A stretch of DNA of 64,000 nucleotides, taken from assembly GCF_003144195.1 (NCBI RefSeq), contig NW_020290004.1:127153-191152 (forward strand), given 5' to 3'. Below are positions 1 through 9,380 of this stretch, piece after piece. This DNA comes from Ceraceosorus guamensis. Lineage: Eukaryota > Basidiomycota > Exobasidiomycetes > Ceraceosorales > Ceraceosoraceae. A model generated the notes under the pieces. The model made no database searches. It was given only the letters and a program-made list of their open reading frames with translations, and was not told where the DNA came from. The translations under genes were made by a program, and so were the position numbers. Positions within the stretch are counted from its first letter, which is position 1, and every line of letters starts with the position of its first letter.

Positions 1-153
1 CGATGCCGGAGTCGAGTAGGCGGCGCCTGTGGAGCTGCTTGATGAAGGCTCGGAAGCTGACCACACTGGCTCAGCTCCACCGCTCGGATTCTGAGCATCG
101 CGGATGCCTGAGGAAGAGGCGCTCGAGCCCGTAGAGCTGAATGGCCACACCAT
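1..153 (-). CDS. Start of an unidentified gene cut by the left edge
   Basis: A frame opens at an ATG at 153 and stays open to position 1, giving 51 residues before the window ends. It begins MVWPFSSTGS and is then very rich in serine, with alanine, glycine and proline, the composition of a disordered N-terminus. The frame has no stop and ends exactly on a codon at base 1. I do not recognise the family. Nothing suggests a signal peptide or membrane segment in the visible part. It points away from ZPR1, so the stretch between the two would be a shared promoter. The start is chosen because it is the first ATG in the open frame; an upstream coding exon is not excluded. Confidence 0.5.
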   Translation of the reverse strand, partial: MVWPFSSTGSSASSSGIRDAQNPSGGAEPVWSASEPSSSSSTGAAYSTPAS

Positions 154-900
154 GGCGAATGCGCTATCCGTGCCAGCAGAGCTGCGGTGTAGACAGTGCT
201 TTCAAGAGACTCTTAAGCGTCGCGTGGCAGATGTCCGTGGGTGAAGGTCACAGAGGACGCTGATGCGTTGGAAGTCGCAGGACTTGGAGAGCTCTGGTAG
301 GAGAAGTGCGCAAGCGAGCTGCTACAGGTCGCTCTCAAGCGTCAATGGGAGGGTTGCTTGCCCGGTGAATGAGGAGCTCCTCTTGGGCGGCCACAGTGGG
401 AGGGAGACTTTGAATCGGACATAGTAAAGCTACGCCTGCAACTCCCAACTCGGTTGAGCTTTTCGCAGAATTTTGAGTTTTGCTGAGCCAACCGCCGCGC
501 CAGACCCGGCGCGCCGCGAAAGCTTTTGGCGTAGGCGCTATCGTACGGGATGCGCCGGCGGTGAGCATTGCGCGCGGCGCCTCTGTATTTTTTGGAGCGC
601 GCGTTCGTCAGTTGCTATAGCTGCGTGCGTGGGCGGTGTCGTGCGCGCGCCCTCCACCTTCTTCCATCGGCTTCGCAATCTCAGCTGACCTCTCAAGATC
701 CAAGAAGCGCAACAAGTTACATGCGCGGTGTTCTTTCACCGCCGGCCCCCCCTCGACCATTCCTTCTTACAAGCATCAGCTGTTTACAACCAGCGCAACC
801 CTCGCGACGGGCGCTCACTGTTTCCCAATACTCTAGCATCAATCAGTGCACCCCTCAAATCCACCACCTCGATCCAGCCTCCCTTTCCCAGGGTGCCAAG
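154..900. other. Intergenic, probable divergent promoter and ZPR1 leader
   Basis: About 750 bases between the left-edge gene and ZPR1. Overlapping short open frames on both strands are present but none has coding-like composition. The half near ZPR1 (about 650-900) is pyrimidine-rich, as expected for a fungal 5' leader. I see no other feature. Confidence 0.5.
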
Positions 901-2756
901 ATGTCGCACGACAAACAGCAGCACGACCCTTTCTTCCGGCCCATCGGAGAGCATGTCGAAGACTCCGACTCCCCTTCGACGCAGCAGGTAGATGGACAGA
1001 CCGACAGCCTGCTGCCTACAGAGCCAGGTGTTCCGACGGACGCCCAGCCTCGCATGGTAGAGGAGATCGAATCGCTGTGCATGGCTTGTCAAAAGAACGG
1101 GACGACTCGACTTTTATTAACTTACATTCCTTATTTCAAGGAGGTCATCATTTCCAGCTTCAGCTGTGATCATTGCGGCAACAGGAACAATGAGATTCAG
1201 AGCGCTGGCCAGATTCAAGGTGAGCCATCGCGATCCTTGGGCATTCATTGCGCCACTTGGGAAAGGGCGCCTCGCTCATCTTGGCCCCACGTCTTACCTT
1301 TCCGCTACTTTGACCATCGTCGATAGACAAGGGCGTGCTGTACACGGTGCACTGCACTTACGCAAAGGACCTGGACAGACAAGTCGTCAAATCGGAATTC
1401 GCTACCCTCATCATCCCGGAGCTCGAGCTGTCCATTCCGCCGCAACGAGGTCAATTGACAACCGTAGAGGGTCTGCTTTCAGACACTGTGAGGGACTTGT
1501 CGCTTGATCAGCCTGTGCGCAAGCACGTTGCGCCGGAAGCACACGATAAGATTGAGGCGATCTTGGATCGATTGAGGGGCATTTTAGCGCAAGATGCGGA
1601 TGGAAACAAGCTTGCTGCAGAGGACGACGCCAGAAAGTTTGAGCCCTTCAGCTTGAGAGTGGACGACCCAAGCGGCAATTCGTTCATCGAGTTCACCGGA
1701 TCAATCCGAGGCCTTGGCGCCGAGGACAACAAGTGGACAAAGAGGGATTACCCTAGGACACCGGAGCAGAACGCAACACTCGGCCTTGGTGCTCCTCCTT
1801 CTGCGCCTAAGGAGGTAGAAGGCGAGGTGGACCCAGATCAGGGCGGTGGCTTCAGCAAGGCAGATGGAGAGACGGAGTTTGAAAACGAGGAAGTGCTCGC
1901 TTTTGACGGCACGTGCTCGAGCTGCTCGGCGCCTCTGAAGACACTCATGAAGAAGGTCAACATTCCTTACTTCAAGGTGAGCGGACGCGCGCCTTTGGCT
2001 ACATCCCTGCGCAGATCGTGCCCGTAGCTGACAAAGTCGAACTCCTTTATCCCACAGGACATTATAATCATGTCGACAAATTGTGACTTCTGCGGGTATA
2101 GAGACAACGAGGTCAAGTCGGGCTCGGCCATCAGCGAGAGGGGCAGGAAATTGACTTTGAAGGTGGAGGACTCGTCCGATTTGTCCCGAGACCTCCTCAA
2201 ATCCGAGTCAGCTGGCTTGAGCATTCCCGAGATCGAGCTCCATTTGAACCCTGGAACTCTGGGTGGTCGGTTCACGACGTTGGAAGGCCTGCTGCAGCAA
2301 GTCTACGACGAGTTGTCGACACGCCTGATGAGGGGAGACTCGAATAGGGGAGAGTCTGGAAAGTTCGAAGACTTCCTGGGCAAACTCAAGAAAGCAATGT
2401 CTGCAGAGGTCTGTCCATTCACGGTCGTCCTGGACGACCCGTTGGCGAACAGCTACATTCAAAATCCGTATGCCCCCGATGTCGACGAGCAGGTCACTGT
2501 CGAGGATTACACCAGAACCTTTGAGCAGAACGAAGACTTGGGCCTGAACGACATGAAGCTCGAAGGCTACGAGGCAGACGACAAACTTGCGCCTCCCGGA
2601 AGTGAAAGGAGGGACAAGCCGGACGAGTTGGAGGATCAGGCACATGCGAAGCGGGCAAAGTTGGATACTTTGGCCGAAGCTGATGAGCCTCAGCACGCTG
2701 CCCCACCAGGCGTCGGCAAGGCTCTCAAGCCCCTCGACGACGACGAGATGGCTTGA
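901..2756 (+). CDS. ZPR1: Zinc finger protein ZPR1
   Basis: Three exons (901-1219, 1327-1976, 2058-2756) join in frame to 555 residues. The protein shows the duplicated ZPR1 architecture: a first C4 zinc finger with pairs at Cys60/Cys63 and Cys89/Cys92 followed by a beta-rich domain, then a second finger with pairs near Cys303/Cys306 and Cys332/Cys335 (ending [14 protein letters not shown]) and a second copy of the domain. The C-terminus is acidic and lysine-rich. ZPR1 is an essential eukaryotic protein that acts as a folding chaperone for translation elongation factor eEF1A and has been reported to bind growth factor receptor tails. Both introns begin GTGAGC and end in AG, and the second falls between the halves of zinc finger 2. 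The start is the first ATG of the frame that gives the usual ZPR1 N-terminus; the context is CCAAG-ATG. Length and motifs are normal for the family. Confidence 0.96.
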
Positions 2757-2890
2757 GGACCCTTGCCCCGCCCCTGTACTACTCTACCTGTTACAGTGCA
2801 AGTGAATGCTCTATATTTCGCATCATGTTCAGTAATTCAAGCACTGTCACGAGGTGCTTCTGATAGCTACGCGTAGCTGGTGATTCTATT

Positions 2891-3832
2891 CTATGTAGCG
2901 ATAGTCGTAGAAGAGGTACCGGAGCTAGTAGCATCGACACCACTAGGAGTAGGTTGATCAGGAGTGACCAATCCTGCACCACCTCTCGCCGAGGCGCTCT
3001 CCGCTGGAATAGATGTCTGCAGCAAGCTGCCTAGTCTCGGAGGTGAGCTTTTGTCTATGAACTCGCTCTTCACGGGAAGCTTGGCCGCGGCAAGCGCTAG
3101 AGCTGCAGACCAGGTTGATGAGACGATACAAGCCAAAGGAGAAAATTGTGTCAGGCCATATAGATACTAAGAAAGGGGGCCATTTTCCAACGCTGTACTC
3201 ACCATCCCTAGCTAGCTCTGGTCGAATGTCGACTGGCCCTCCGATCTCGAATATCACACGTCCTACCGGGGCTCTGCAATCGACAAGGGGGACATGTCAG
3301 CTACCTTGCAATCGCCTAGTCCTCTTGATTCGGTCGACACCGATGATGCTCACCGGCAAGCCCAGAACGCAAACGCTCCCTTGCCCTTTCCCATTCTCGT
3401 TTCGTTTCCCTTGACGCAGACTGGAATGTCTGGAAATACTCGCAAATAGACCTGAGATCCCCTGAGCACCTTCAGCTTTCTCTTGAGCGCATTCTGTGCA
3501 GATCCGATCTGTTTTGCGCTTAGCCTGGCAGGCTCCAGCAGTCTGAGACCATATGACCCTTCGTTGAGCGTGGTGCCCTTGATAGACCCGCCGATGGGGA
3601 CTGGGACCCGGCCCTTGTGCGCTTTGCGGTACTTTGTGCGTCGGGGTGCAAGTTGACCCTTGTATCGTACTTGAGTCGGCCCTTCGGGTCTGCGTAGCAG
3701 AGCTGCTGCAGACAGTGTAGGCCGTAAGGGCGAAGAGGTGGTGGCTCTGGCCGAAAACATCGAAGTCCGTGCAGCTCCACCAAGAGATAGCGCGCGCATA
3801 GAGGCGCCGAGACTGCCGAGAGAGGCCATCAT
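2891..3832 (-). CDS. MRPL16: Mitochondrial large-subunit ribosomal protein uL16m
   Basis: Three exons on the minus strand (3832-3354, 3273-3203, 3102-2891) give 253 residues. After an N-terminal stretch rich in Ser, Ala and Arg that looks like a mitochondrial presequence, the L16 core begins near residue 60 with [11 protein letters not shown] and continues through GRVIFEIGG and [14 protein letters not shown], all typical of bacterial-type L16. The protein would sit in the mitochondrial 54S/large subunit near the peptidyl transferase centre. The C-terminus carries about 40 extra residues rich in Ser, Thr and Pro. Two adjacent ATGs (3832 and 3829) could start translation; both follow an in-frame extension that lacks presequence character. 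It is transcribed away from NDUFA6, another nuclear-encoded mitochondrial protein, so the two share a promoter region. The cytosolic relative, uL16 (RPL10), is also in this window at 39189-40190. Confidence 0.93.
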
Positions 3833-4409
3833 GCCGCTGTCCCAGTACTGGTCGTCACCCGTCCTTGAATGCTCTTCCAAAAAGGCTGAGTCTGCGATGA
3901 ACGTCGTATGTTGTAGAAGACGGTGTCAGTGGTGCAGCGCAGAAACGAACGGAGGGAAGGCGCTTGGAACTGAATGGCGTCGCGCAAGTACTAGGAAGCA
4001 GTGGTGGCCGTCTCAATCCGAGGGGATGAAGCCTCTTCCTTTTGCTCCAAATAGTTATCTTGTTACATATCAGCACGGAAGCAATCGTGAATGAGCGAAG
4101 GGAGACAAGGAGTGGCCTCATCAGCATCGAGTGACGCGGAGGAAGATTCTGTCATCGCACGTCACGTGTGCGCGGAGGCTGCGATGAAGCGCAGGCCGTC
4201 CGCTGGGCGGCCAATCAACAACACCGCAAGGCGAGAAGGTCAGCGCACGATGTGCTGCCATCCTCGTGCCCCCCATCGTATCCTTCAGCCTCGCCCTTTG
4301 CACCGGGCTCGCTCATCACCCTCTGTGCTAGACTCTTTGCGAGTTTTGACTGCTGGAACTGCGCACCTTTGCACTCGAATCGGAGTAAGGCTTCCCTACC
4401 CTTTGCACC
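3833..4409. promoter_or_regulatory. Divergent promoter of two mitochondrial protein genes
   Basis: The 577 bases between uL16m (minus) and NDUFA6 (plus) must hold both promoters. The only motif I can name is an E-box palindrome CACGTG at 4163-4168, roughly 250 bases before NDUFA6 and 330 before uL16m. The bases just before the NDUFA6 start are pyrimidine-rich. Open frames here are shadows. Confidence 0.5.
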
Positions 4410-5185
4410 ATGTCTACCATGTCTGGTGCTCTTCCATCACGCCTTGCTCAGGCCTCGCGCTCTTCCGCGAACTTTGCCGAAGCTCAAGCTCGTTCGCGAG
4501 CTCTTTATCGGGACTTCTACAGATCAGCACCAGAGGTGGCAGCGCTATACGCCCTCGATGTGCCACCTTCAGTCTTGAGGGCTAAAATCAGACAGAAATT
4601 CGAGGCTCAGCAACATATCAAGGACCTCGCAGTTCTCGACGTTCTGCTTCACAAGGGAAGGGTCGAGCTTCAGGAGACGCTCAATGCATGGAAACAGATC
4701 CCGCACTTGATGAAATGGTTTAAGGAAGAGGAGGTGAGTCAGTCTCTCGAGGCAGATCAGGAAGGAGGGGACCTCGGAGCAGACGCGAGATGGTCAGCGT
4801 TGGAGTGCGATCGCTACTTTCTCGAGTCCGGCGGCGTGGTCGTCGAGCCTTCCTTCTACAACAGACTCAAACCGAACGCCTGTTCGTTGTCGCTGAGCGT
4901 CGAAATGCGCTCAACTCTCGCCGCATCGTATGAATTTGTGCTTGCGATCTTCTGGATGCTGATGGTGCTGCACCTACGCCCTGCTATTACTCGTCCCTGG
5001 CTCGTAATACTACAGGCTGCTCGTAAGTACTTGCCCGCATGTATGCTAGCGTTCACTGAGCACTCTCGGACTGACGTTGGTACCTCTCACATTGCGAATC
5101 CGCAGCCGTTCCTCAGACCTTCTTGGAACGATTCTACGCTGGAAAGGACGAAGGAGGCATCACCCCCACTGGCAAACCCATGTAG
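4410..5185 (+). CDS. NDUFA6: Complex I accessory subunit NDUFA6 (LYR family, NB4M)
   Basis: The first exon (4410-4733) encodes 108 residues with the LYR-type complex1 signature ARSRALYRDFYRSAPEVAAL near residues 27-46, then HIKDLAVLDVLLHKG and the conserved Trp-Lys-Gln block WKQIPHLMKWF. This matches NDUFA6/B14 of NADH:ubiquinone oxidoreductase, which sits on the matrix arm and binds the acyl carrier protein. The C-terminus needs splicing: the best model is a 7-nt exon at 5016-5022 flanked by TACAG and GTAAGT, then a last exon 5106-5185 encoding VPQTFLERFYAGKDEGG, which aligns by eye with the fungal family end. The phases agree (0, then 1, then in frame to a stop), total 136 residues. A simpler alternative joins 4733 directly to 5117. 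The frame also stays open through the first intron, to 5321, so intron retention would still be readable. Confidence 0.88.
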
Positions 5186-5741
5186 GGATCAGGCTGTGTA
5201 CGGACATGACACCGGAATCAGCAACGGGCGAAGCGACCAGGTGATGTCATGGCCAGTCCACGAACAAAGGACCTTTCGCCGCTCTGATCATTCTGCCAAG
5301 GAGGGATGCGCGACACTGTGATTAGCATCGCATCACCTTGACAATCAGTAATTCATGCTACGCGGCAGGTCAAGCGTGCGTCGTGAACTGAGGAAGCGAT
5401 CTGGTTGTGGGTGACTTGGGCGGGACTAGGGCATCGACGCAAATACTGCATCGGCAATCACGCGTAGGGAAGGTCACACGGACACTTGGATCACATGGGA
5501 GACATGCCATTGAAGCGTGATAGTACAGTGTGGGAACCATGAAGCTGTGGTAAAGACAAGAGAACGCCGAAGATGAGTCAAAGGCTCACTGGGTCGTTGA
5601 GAGTGCGTGCGTATGGTAAGATGAGCGTGAAGAGAGCTCGTGGATTATGGAGAAGGCACGACGTCGCTTCGTAGAATGTCTGACACGCATCGCATCCTCC
5701 GGTTGGAATGATCAAAAATCCTAGCACCGGCCAACAGCCAA
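5186..5741. other. Intergenic between convergent NDUFA6 and H2B
   Basis: About 550 bases holding the 3' ends of two convergent genes. No coding-like frame, repeat or recognised motif is seen. Confidence 0.5.
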
Positions 5742-6262
5742 TTACTTGGAGGAAGAGAACTTGGTCACCGACTTGGTGCCCTCAGAGATGGCGTGCTTGG
5801 AGAGCTCTCCAGGCAGGATGAGACGAACAGCGGTCTGGATCTCGCGAGAGCTGATGGTGGACTTCTTGTTGTACTGAGCAAGCTTGGAAGCCTCGGCAGC
5901 AATGCGCTCGAAGATGTCCTGAACGAAGGAGTTGAGGACTGTGAAGCATCGGGTAGCACGGAGAGGAATCAGCTCAAGCTGTTCGATGGACCTTCGTCGA
6001 TACCCTTTTGATTCGATCGATACTCACTGGCCATGGCCTTGTTCGAGATACCAGTGTCAGGGTGAACCTGCTTGAGGACACGGTAGATGTAGGTGGAGTA
6101 GGTCTCCTTTCTGACCTTGGACTTCTTCTTCTTGCCATCGGCGCTCTTGGCAGCAGACTTGCTGGCAGTGGACTTCTTGGCCGCGTCAGGGGCCTTGGCG
6201 GGAGCCTTGCCGGCTTGAGAAGAGGGTGCCTTTCCGGCGGTGGATGCGGGCTTGGGTGCCAT
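5742..6262 (-). CDS. HTB1: Histone H2B
   Basis: Two coding exons (6262-6028 and 5938-5742) give 143 residues. The N-terminal tail is rich in Lys, Ala and Ser; the histone fold begins near residue 50 with [19 protein letters not shown] and continues after the intron as [19 protein letters not shown], with the canonical [20 protein letters not shown] and C-terminal TKFSSSK. It pairs with H2A in the nucleosome. A probable 5' UTR intron lies at 6339-6264 (donor GTGAGT, acceptor TAG one base before the ATG). It is divergent from the H2A gene across about 900 bases, the usual fungal arrangement that keeps the two in balance. The presence of introns implies polyadenylated mRNA rather than animal-style histone stem-loop processing. 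Confidence 0.97.
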
Positions 6263-7156
6263 TCTAGACGAAGGAAAGCAAAACTCGGTCAGCGATGAGC
6301 GCGGTGTAGGCGATGGATGACGTTGAAGACTGGACTCACTTGAGAGATTCGCAGAGTGTTGAGAAGACGAGGCTGTGTGTATTGTTACGAGCTTACGCTG
6401 CAGAGATTGGTATGATCGTGGTTGGGGGAGGAAGGAGATGCGAAGTAACATCGCGTCTTGCGTTCTCCTTATGAGTCGCGACGCGCTTCCTCTAGCTCGA
6501 GCCGCACGGACACACACGCCGCGAAGCGAAATGCGCGATCAGCCCTGCAATGACCTGCATGCAAAGGGAAAGGCGATCTTGTGGCCTCACGTCGCGCACC
6601 GGGTCAGGTGTTACGTTTCTGCTGAGCTTCACTCCGCGGCAACCGCGCGAGACGTGGCGCGCGCAGACTGTTGTTGACATCCGGACGGAATTAAAGACTA
6701 CTACGTCAAAAATGGGACAGTGCGTCTGTAGTCTGAGCATGAACCGCAAAGCGCGCGTCGCGCGTGGCGGACAGCATTTTTGTTTAGTATGCTTTTAATG
6801 TTGTCCGCCCGCCACGAACGCGTTCCGCCCATGCAAGCCCACCAGACATGCGGTGCTACGTTTTTGTCGGGCGCAGGAGCAGTGTGCGCAAACGCGCCAC
6901 GTCGTGTGTGCGCGATGTGCTGCAGGTTGCTCGACGCGGTTGCGTGTGTCCTCACGTCTTGCTTTCGGGCAGGGCATCTTCCTGGCCCGAGCACAGGACA
7001 CGATTCGCACTGCCTTCATAAAGAAGCACATCAGGTGGACCATTCGCCTCACCCCTTCTCTCTTGATCCTCAACACAGACCTCGCAATTTGCTTCAGCTA
7101 TCAGCTTCAACACAACCCACCACACTCACAACCCCCACCCAACTCAATCTCTCAAG
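6263..7156. promoter_or_regulatory. Shared H2B/H2A divergent promoter
   Basis: The 894 bases between the two histone starts contain no real gene. They include the H2B 5' UTR intron at the left end, GC-rich CGCG-containing blocks around 6650-6775, an ACGCGT palindrome at 6818-6823, and a pyrimidine-rich leader before H2A. In yeasts histone pairs are S-phase genes driven from such shared promoters. I looked for the fission yeast AACCCT histone box and did not find it. Confidence 0.7.
6818..6823. promoter_or_regulatory. Candidate MluI cell-cycle box in the histone promoter
   Basis: ACGCGT within AACGCGTT lies near the middle of the H2B/H2A promoter. This is the MCB core bound by MBF (Swi6/Mbp1) in ascomycete yeasts and drives G1/S genes. 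One hexamer in 900 GC-rich bases can occur by chance, so the assignment is weak. Confidence 0.35.
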
Positions 7157-7730
7157 ATGTCGTGAGTGTCGCTTTGTCGGCGTGGTTCTCGTTGGGCACA
7201 GGCAATGTTCGTCGGACTAGCTGCTAACCGCGCGATTTGCTTGCTTCGTTCCAGTTCTGGCGGAAAGTCTGGCGGCAAGACCGGCTCTGACTCCAAGTCT
7301 CAATCCCGCTCGGCCAAGGCCGGCCTTCAGTTCCCTGTCGGTCGTATCCACCGTCTCTTGCGTAAGGGCAACTACGCTCAGCGTGTTGGTGCTGGTGCCC
7401 CAGGTGAGTCGCATTCACACAGCTCGGCGAACCTTGTGCGATGTGCTGACGCGTCCATTGTCTGTCTTTGATCTATCAGTCTACCTCGCTGCCGTCCTCG
7501 AGTACCTGGCAGCTGAGATTCTCGAGCTCGCTGGTAACGCCGCTCGTGACAACAAGAAGTCTCGTATCATTCCTCGTCACCTTCAGCTCGCCATCCGCAA
7601 CGATGAAGAGCTCAACAAGCTTCTCGGAGGCGTGACCCTCTCGCAAGGTGGTGTCCTTCCTCACATCGCTGCCGAGCTCCTGCCTTCCAAGACCAAGAAG
7701 GGTGGCAAGGCTGCTGCCAGCCAAGACTAA
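7157..7730 (+). CDS. HTA1: Histone H2A
   Basis: Three exons (7157-7161, 7255-7403, 7480-7730) give 134 residues. The first coding exon is only five bases, ATG plus TC. The protein has a short Ser/Gly/Lys tail, then [37 protein letters not shown] and the acidic-patch region [19 protein letters not shown], all canonical H2A. It ends in SQD, a variant of the fungal C-terminal SQ(E/D) motif whose serine is phosphorylated after DNA damage (the gamma-H2A site), so this H2A probably also does the job of H2A.X. The ATG context is CTCAAG-ATG. It is divergent from H2B. Confidence 0.97.
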
Positions 7731-8361
7731 GCTGCTCGTATCGAGAGCTTCTAATCAAGCTTATCACAGCTTGCACTCCCAAGTCGTCATTGCAGCAACA
7801 AGTCGTGCTTGATTCACATACATTGCACGCAACTACATCCAGGCATCAGGCCTTTCACCCTTTGACCTTCGTCAAAGCTTTACGCACCAACCACCATGTG
7901 CTTCTATTCTTTAGCTACCCAGCCTCGCTGATCTTCCCACTCGTGTACAACATCCAAGGCATATTTGGTTCTACCGCGACTCGGTGCTTGAAGAGTGACA
8001 AGTGTGATGCTGGCGTTGCGATTCTGCGCGAGCGACTCGACGCGTGTATTGCCCGTAGCGGATCATTTCGGTGGTGTGGCCAAATCCCTGTTTGGAGTGC
8101 AGCTGGCTGCTCGATGGCTGTCGCGATTCTACTCTTCCCTCGGATGGGAACTTCGTTACACGTCAAGTGATGAGCAGGGCTCCGTCAGACCTCGGATGCA
8201 GCGACGTTTGTCCAGGTCGCTAAAGGCACGTTGGGTTGACACGGGCAAGCGTCGAGTCTTGCAAAGCGAACGACCAAGTGACGTGCATCGAGCGACCGTC
8301 GCCCTGGGACGTAGCGAGTATAGCAGCACTAGTAGCAAGCAGCGGATGGTCATGCAACCGG
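7731..8361. other. Intergenic between convergent H2A and an unidentified gene
   Basis: About 630 bases that hold the H2A 3' UTR and the downstream end of the minus-strand gene at 8362. The open frames here have no coding character. No hairpin of the animal histone type is apparent. Confidence 0.45.
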
Positions 8362-9380
8362 CTACTGCTCGCTTTGTAGCACCGCCAGGGCAGCGTTGAG
8401 GCTCTCGATTTTCGACTCGTTCGCAGCCTGCGCGTTCGCAACTTGGCGATGTAGCTTGTCGGTCACGGAAGAGGATTCGCCGGCGCCTGAAGCGCCGCCC
8501 AAGTAGAGAGCACCTGCTAGCGCGATGCTTTGCTCGTACTCTGAGATGAGTTTGTGGTGTGATTCATCCTGGCCTACAACCTTTGTCAGGTCTGTAGGTG
8601 CATTTGCTACTGTTGCTTGGCTGGTTGCGTTGTGGTCTCGAGCTCCTAGCGCGAGTAATTGGTCCGGAGCGTTGTTGGCCTCGCTACATATCGTTCGAGG
8701 GGACAGTGGCCTCGGAGTGTTTCTGCCCTTTTCGCTCATTCCGGGACTTCCTGGGGAGGGAGGCGGGCTTTACTGCACTGTGCTGCGCTCGTGTGATCTT
8801 ACGCATGCAGTGGAGACGCCAGCCAAGCTTGCGATGCTGCCTCCGACGTCGCGGAGCTGCAACAATGAGAGCGTATGGCTTAAGGCGCGACCAGGTCAAA
8901 GACAGGACAGCTGCGAAGTCTTGCTTGGCGATGTGAGGGAGTCTCGGTACGCTATCAATGTGTTGCGGTGGTGTGCAGGCGGTGGAGGACGGGTCGATGA
9001 GGGCATCCGGGGGCTTGCTGATGTGCATGCGGGGACCAGCTGCATCTGGCTGCACACGCGTGGCCAGCACACGTGACTGGCAGTCTGCTCACCATCGTAA
9101 AGCTCGAGCAGCTCAAGACTCGTGGCTTCGATCAGAATTGGGGATCCTCCATCACAGCTTGGTCGCTGACAAAGCTCTCATTGATGCTTTTTTCTGCGCA
9201 TTTTTTATCGAAATGCGTCGGCTTTCATGCTTGCGTCGCGGGTGTAGATGCCATTTTTTAATGCGGGAAGAGACCGTGCCACCGCGGTGTCGTGGTCAGT
9301 CGACCGTCGTAGCTCACTGAAGCACAATGGCCGTGCCGACTTCCAGCCTTGCACTGCTTGATGCTTTCTGCACCACGCAT
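8362..9380 (-). CDS. Unidentified small coiled-coil protein
   Basis: The best-supported part is the last exon, 8750-8362, which ends in a likely helical, Ala/Gln/Leu-rich segment (DKLHRQVANAQAANESKIES) and a preceding motif EYEQSIALAGALYLGG. Its acceptor, a run of Cs and Ts ending CCCCAG, is strong. Working upstream, an exon 9165-9093 encoding SPILIEATSLELLELYDG joins in phase, and a tentative first exon 9380-9318 starts with ATG and also ends in the right phase, for 174 residues in all. If the upstream exons are wrong, translation could start at the ATG near 8739 (MSEKGRNTPRP). I do not recognise the family; the size and helical end would suit a subunit of a larger complex, but that is only a guess. 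Confidence 0.42.

Noticed and set aside
4734-5321. NDUFA6 read straight through to 5321 as a 303-residue protein
   Set aside because: The extra residues are unlike the family, a good GTGAGT donor sits at 4734, and splicing recovers the expected C-terminus.
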